From: Lentzea guizhouensis
Lineage (GTDB): Bacteria > Actinomycetota > Actinomycetes > Mycobacteriales > Pseudonocardiaceae
Length of the DNA stretch: 64,000 nucleotides
NCBI RefSeq assembly: GCF_001701025.1
Contig: NZ_CP016793.1
Location: 1,860,001-1,924,000 of the forward strand
Direction of reading: 5' to 3'
The position numbers and the translations under genes were made by a program. Under the pieces are notes generated by a model. It saw nothing but the letters and a program-made list of their open reading frames with translations. It had not been told where the DNA came from and searched no databases. Below are positions 60,929 to 64,000 of the stretch, one piece after another (the stretch's first letter is position 1; every line of letters starts with the position of its first letter).

Positions 60929-61885
60929 GTGAGCACCGCATACGGCATCGGCTTGGCCACTGTGACCCCGGACGGCACCGTCCTCGACACCTGGTACCCG
61001 TCGCCCGTCCTCGAGGAGACGCCGGACCTGGGCACGATCCGGCTGTCGTCCGCCGACATCGCGGCAGCGCTGGGCGAGCCCGCCGCCAAGCTCCTCGGTG
61101 AGGACCCGGAGCGCGAGGTCGAGGTCGTCGGCGTGCGCGTGGCCGTGGACCTGGAGGCCGCCCCGGCCGACACCTACGACGTCTGGCTGCGGCTGCACCT
61201 GCTCAGCCACCGGTTGATCCAGCCGCACGGCGCGAACCTCGACGGCGTCTTCGGCCTGCTCACCAATGTCGTGTGGACGAACCACGGCCCGTGCGCGGTC
61301 GACGGCTTCGAGCAGACCCGCGCCCGCCTGCGCGGCCGCGGTCCGGTGACCGTCTACGGCGTCGACAAGTTCCCGCGCATGGTCGACTACGTCGTCCCGT
61401 CCGGTGTCCGCATCGGCGACGCGGACCGGGTGCGCCTCGGTGCCCACCTCGCGTCCGGCACGACGGTCATGCACGAGGGCTTCGTGAACTTCAACGCCGG
61501 CACGCTCGGCAGCTCGATGGTCGAGGGCCGCATCTCCGGCGGTGTCGTGGTCGGTGACGGCTCCGACGTCGGCGGCGGCGCGTCGATCATGGGCACGCTG
61601 TCCGGTGGCGGCAAGCAGGTCATCTCGATCGGCGAGCGGAACCTGCTGGGCGCGAACGCCGGTCTGGGCATCTCGCTCGGCGACGACTGCGTGGTCGAGG
61701 CGGGCCTCTACATCACCGCCGGCACGAAGGTGACGTTGCCGGACGGCACGGTCACCAAGGCCGTGGAGCTCAGCGGCCAGTCGAACCTGCTGTTCATCCG
61801 GGACTCCACGGACGGCGTGGTGAAGGTCAAGCCGCGCAAGGGCACCGGCGTCGAGCTCAACGCCGCCCTGCACGCGAACGACTGA
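60929..61885 (+). CDS. dapD: tetrahydrodipicolinate N-succinyltransferase
   Basis: This 318-residue protein of the actinobacterial DapD class has a mixed N-terminal domain ([14 protein letters not shown]) and a left-handed beta-helix with hexapeptide repeats ([33 protein letters not shown]). It ends in [20 protein letters not shown]. It succinylates tetrahydrodipicolinate using succinyl-CoA. With dapE and dapC it supplies diaminopimelate. Orthologue of Rv1201c. Confidence 0.93.
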   Translation: MSTAYGIGLATVTPDGTVLDTWYPSPVLEETPDLGTIRLSSADIAAALGEPAAKLLGEDPEREVEVVGVRVAVDLEAAPADTYDVWLRLHLLSHRLIQPHGANLDGVFGLLTNVVWTNHGPCAVDGFEQTRARLRGRGPVTVYGVDKFPRMVDYVVPSGVRIGDADRVRLGAHLASGTTVMHEGFVNFNAGTLGSSMVEGRISGGVVVGDGSDVGGGASIMGTLSGGGKQVISIGERNLLGANAGLGISLGDDCVVEAGLYITAGTKVTLPDGTVTKAVELSGQSNLLFIRDSTDGVVKVKPRKGTGVELNAALHAND

Positions 61886-61902
61886 GAGGCAGCGCGATGT
61901 TC

Positions 61903-61936
61903 AGGGCCCGGTCTGCTGAAGCAGGCTGGGCCCTTG
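61903..61936 (+). terminator. terminator after dapD
   Basis: AGGGCCC (61903-61909) pairs with GGGCCCT (61928-61934); inner CTGCT/AGCAG arms extend the stem. TTG follows. It lies 17 bases after the dapD stop. Confidence 0.65.
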
Positions 61937-61967
61937 CCACCTGCGGGACCTGGCTGAGGAGGTGCAC

Positions 61968-62873
61968 GTGCTGAAACAGCGACTCGAGTTGAACGCTCGC
62001 GCCGCGATCGAGCGTGCCCTGCAGGGGGCGCAGTCGGAGGACTCCTTCGTGGAGTTCAAGACGCAGTGGCCGGTCGACCACGGCAAGGCCGCCAGGCAGA
62101 TCGCCGCCCTCTGCAACGCCGCCAGGGGTTCCGAGGCGATGTGGGTCGTCGGCGTCGACGAGAAGGGCCGCTACGTCAAGGGAGCGCCGGCCGAGGAGCT
62201 GTCGAGCTGGTGGCCCAAGGTGGAGAGCCACTTCGACGGTGTCGCGCCGGGACTCACCACGGTCGCGTTCGACTGGGCTCCCAGGAGGACGGTCGTCGTG
62301 CTGTCCCTGCAGACCGACAACGCGCCGTACGTGTTCGTCACCAAGAAGGAGCCCTACAGCCGGGAGATCCCGTGGCGCTCCGGTGAACGCACGCGGTCAG
62401 CGCGCCGGGGCGAGATCCTGGAGCTGCTGATCCCCAGGCTGGAGATGCCGGGCTGGGAGTTCGTCAGCGCCCGCGCCACGCTCAGCCAGCACTCGCCGAC
62501 GCTGCGGTTCGAGGGCGACCTCTACCTGGAGACGAACCAGCCGCTGTCGTTGCCGCACCACCGCTGCCACTCCTACGCCACGTACGGGCTGGACAGCGAG
62601 ACGGTCGACCTGGCGTTCAGCTTCCGCACCAACAGCAGGGACGTGCGCGCGGTCGAGCGGGTCGTGCGGGTCGCGGAACCGGCCGTGCTCCACGTCAGCG
62701 CGGACGCCGATGTGGAGCTCGACTCGTTCCAGGACCTCTGGGACCTGCACTGGCACCTCGTGCTGGGTCTCGGCCTGAGCGGCGAGGAGATCAGCACGAG
62801 CGTGCGGCTCACGACGGACGCGGTGCCGCCCAACCAGTTCACCCGCCGGGTGTGGTCGGCGCTGAAGCCGTAG
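61968..62873 (+). CDS. AlbA_2 (Schlafen-like) domain protein
   Basis: This 301-residue protein carries the AlbA_2 core DSFVEFKTQWPVDHGKAARQ, IAALCNAARGSEAMWVVGVD, then KGRYVKGAPAEELSS, with the EFK motif and the G-x-D loop used for nucleotide or nucleic-acid binding. The C-terminal 140 residues are beta-rich and not assigned. AlbA_2 proteins have been linked to transcription control and defence. AGGAGG is 5 bases before the GTG at 61968. Confidence 0.7.
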   Translation: MLKQRLELNARAAIERALQGAQSEDSFVEFKTQWPVDHGKAARQIAALCNAARGSEAMWVVGVDEKGRYVKGAPAEELSSWWPKVESHFDGVAPGLTTVAFDWAPRRTVVVLSLQTDNAPYVFVTKKEPYSREIPWRSGERTRSARRGEILELLIPRLEMPGWEFVSARATLSQHSPTLRFEGDLYLETNQPLSLPHHRCHSYATYGLDSETVDLAFSFRTNSRDVRAVERVVRVAEPAVLHVSADADVELDSFQDLWDLHWHLVLGLGLSGEEISTSVRLTTDAVPPNQFTRRVWSALKP

Positions 62874-62885
62874 GGCTCACGCCGC

Positions 62886-62988
62886 GGAAGGTCAGGCGCT
62901 CAGCCGCGGCCGCGACGCGCTCGTCGGCCGTGGAAGCTCAGGCCTTCAGCCGCTCGGCAGCCGCCGCGACCCGTTCGTCGGTGGCCGT
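62886..62988. repeat. decayed tandem duplication of the dapC 3' end
   Basis: The end of dapC (62932-62988) is followed, in its direction, by a second degenerate copy at 62886-62931. Both translate to nearly the same peptide: ATDERVAAAAERLKA in the gene, TADERVAAAAERL in the outside copy, which continues past the stop. The outside copy has lost about 11 bases. Confidence 0.7.
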
Positions 62989-64000
62989 CAGCGCGATCCG
63001 GACGTGCTTCGCGCCCGCCGGGCCGTAGAACGTGCCGGGAGCGGCGAGGACGCCCCGATCCGCCAGCCACGCGATGGTCTCCCAGGCGTCCTCGTCGCGC
63101 GAGGACCACAGGTACAACCCCGCCTCGGAGTGCGACACGGTGAACCCGGCCGCCTCCAGCGCGGGCTTGAGCACCTCGCGCCGGGCCTGGTACCTGGCCC
63201 GCTGCTCGGCGACGTGCGCGTCGTCCTCCAGGGCGGCGCGCATGGCCTCCTGCACCGGCCGCGGCACGATCATGCCCGCGTGCTTGCGCAGTTCCAGCAG
63301 CCCGGCGACCAGCTCGGGGTCGCCGAAGACGAACCCGGCACGGTAACCGGCCAGCGAGGACGACTTCGACAGCGAGTGCACGGCGAGGACACCGTCGAAA
63401 CCGTCCACAACGGACGGATGCAGCACCGACACCGGCTCGGCGTCCCACGGCAGCGCGAGATAGCACTCGTCGGAGGCGACAACGGCTCCGGCCTCACGCG
63501 CGGCGGCGACGGCGGAACGCAGTTGTTCGGTCGACAGGACACGGCCGGTCGGGTTCGACGGCGAGTTCAGCCACACCAGCTTCGTGCCGGCGGGCGGCTT
63601 CTCATCGTCGGCCAGCCGGACGACCTCGGCACCGGCCAGCAGCGCGCCCACCTCGTAGGTCGGGTACGCCACCGACGGCACGGCCACGACGTCACCGGGA
63701 CCGACGCCCAGCAGCGTCGGCAGCCACGCCACGAGCTCCTTGGAGCCGATCGTGGGCAGCACGGCGTCGGCGGACAGTCCGGTGATGCCGTACCGGCGCC
63801 GCACGGCCGCCACGAAGGCCGCACGCAGCTCGGGCGTGCCGTGGGTGGTCGGGTAGCCGGGGACGTCCGCGACGGACGACAGCGCGGACTGGATCACCGC
63901 GGGAACCGGGTCGACGGGTGTGCCGACCGACAGGTCGACCACGCCACCGGGGTGCTTGCGCGCCTTGGCGGCGTGGCCGGCCAGCGAGTCCCACGGGAAG
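62938..64000 (-). CDS. dapC: N-succinyldiaminopimelate aminotransferase, 5' end outside the window
   Basis: The visible part starts inside the gene (FPWDSLAGHAAKARKHPGG at the right edge). It has VVDLSVGTPVDPVP, GSKELVAWLPTLLGVGP, NSPSNPTGRVLS, SDECYLALPWDAE and the PLP-lysine SLSKSSSLAGYRAGF. This is the fold-type I aminotransferase of the DapC class, which transaminates N-succinyl-2-amino-6-ketopimelate. It completes the DAP group with dapD and dapE. The stop at 62938 lies within a local duplication. Confidence 0.9.
   Translation of the reverse strand, partial: FPWDSLAGHAAKARKHPGGVVDLSVGTPVDPVPAVIQSALSSVADVPGYPTTHGTPELRAAFVAAVRRRYGITGLSADAVLPTIGSKELVAWLPTLLGVGPGDVVAVPSVAYPTYEVGALLAGAEVVRLADDEKPPAGTKLVWLNSPSNPTGRVLSTEQLRSAVAAAREAGAVVASDECYLALPWDAEPVSVLHPSVVDGFDGVLAVHSLSKSSSLAGYRAGFVFGDPELVAGLLELRKHAGMIVPRPVQEAMRAALEDDAHVAEQRARYQARREVLKPALEAAGFTVSHSEAGLYLWSSRDEDAWETIAWLADRGVLAAPGTFYGPAGAKHVRIALTATDERVAAAAERLKA

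Noticed and set aside
1..64000. tRNA, rRNA or tmRNA genes, integrases and IS elements
   Set aside because: None were recognised by reading either strand for cloverleaf patterns, transposase motifs or terminal repeats; the 98-bp element was the only mobile-like candidate.

Overview
ORGANISM. The window is very GC-rich actinobacterial chromosome with many GTG starts. The gene content and order match the Mycobacterium tuberculosis Rv1201c-Rv1239c neighbourhood (dapD, dapE, LOG, gpgS, tagA, glgA/glgC, Rv1220c, sigE-rseA-htrA-tatB, mrp, Rv1231c/Rv1232c, Rv1234, lpqY-sugABC, corA), but it is broken up by insertions and by genes not found there in M. tuberculosis. This points to a Pseudonocardiales-type actinomycete (Lentzea/Saccharothrix/Amycolatopsis-like); the genus is an inference. 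Gene names rest on motif and synteny recognition, since no database search was possible. LAYOUT. 0-12 kb: metabolic and hypothetical genes (PHP phosphoesterase, PH-domain protein, Nudix, two DUF2332 paralogues, MaoC hydratase, corA with a possible leader peptide, a phosphoesterase/ParB-like pair, GNAT, ArsR-SRPBCC operon, a decayed gene, SDR). 12.4-17.4 kb: the trehalose importer operon lpqY-sugA-sugB-sugC with promoter and terminator, plus the Rv1234-like gene. 17.4-26.9 kb: an accessory block that interrupts the conserved order (LamG exoprotein, immunity-like protein, small unknown proteins, acyl-CoA dehydrogenase, an AAA ATPase/DUF4276 pair beside a 98-bp inverted repeat, CitE-like lyase, APH(6)-like kinase). 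27-37.6 kb: conserved core (MgtE-like, DUF1003, Nudix/MarR, mrp, tatB, htrA, rseA, sigE, methyltransferase, glgC, glgA). glgA carries an apparent frameshift, and two related GC-rich repeats occupy convergent junctions here. 37.6-47.4 kb: lipoprotein, MFS/LysR pair, TIR-domain protein, M19-type dipeptidase, leucyl aminopeptidase, DUF3117, paaX-paaG. 47.4-54.9 kb: tag, DivIVA-like gene, PadR/permease-prefix pair, an unusually compact cydABDC cluster, gpgS and a shrunken folP2-like gene. 55-64 kb: CocE hydrolase, AlkZ-like protein, two LOG proteins, the lysine/DAP genes dapE, dapD and dapC (cut by the window end), and an AlbA_2 protein. HOW THE GENES WORK TOGETHER. LpqY-SugABC (trehalose recovery), GlgC/GlgA (ADP-glucose, maltose-1-phosphate/glycogen) and GpgS (glucosylglycerate) form a storage-glucan group. 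SigE-RseA-HtrA-TatB is an envelope-stress and export group. DapC/D/E serve diaminopimelate synthesis. CydABDC is a bd-type oxidase plus its assembly exporter. A recurrent signal is a TANNNT-like hexamer 6-8 bases before the start codon of at least eighteen genes, indicating widespread leaderless transcription; it was used here to choose starts.
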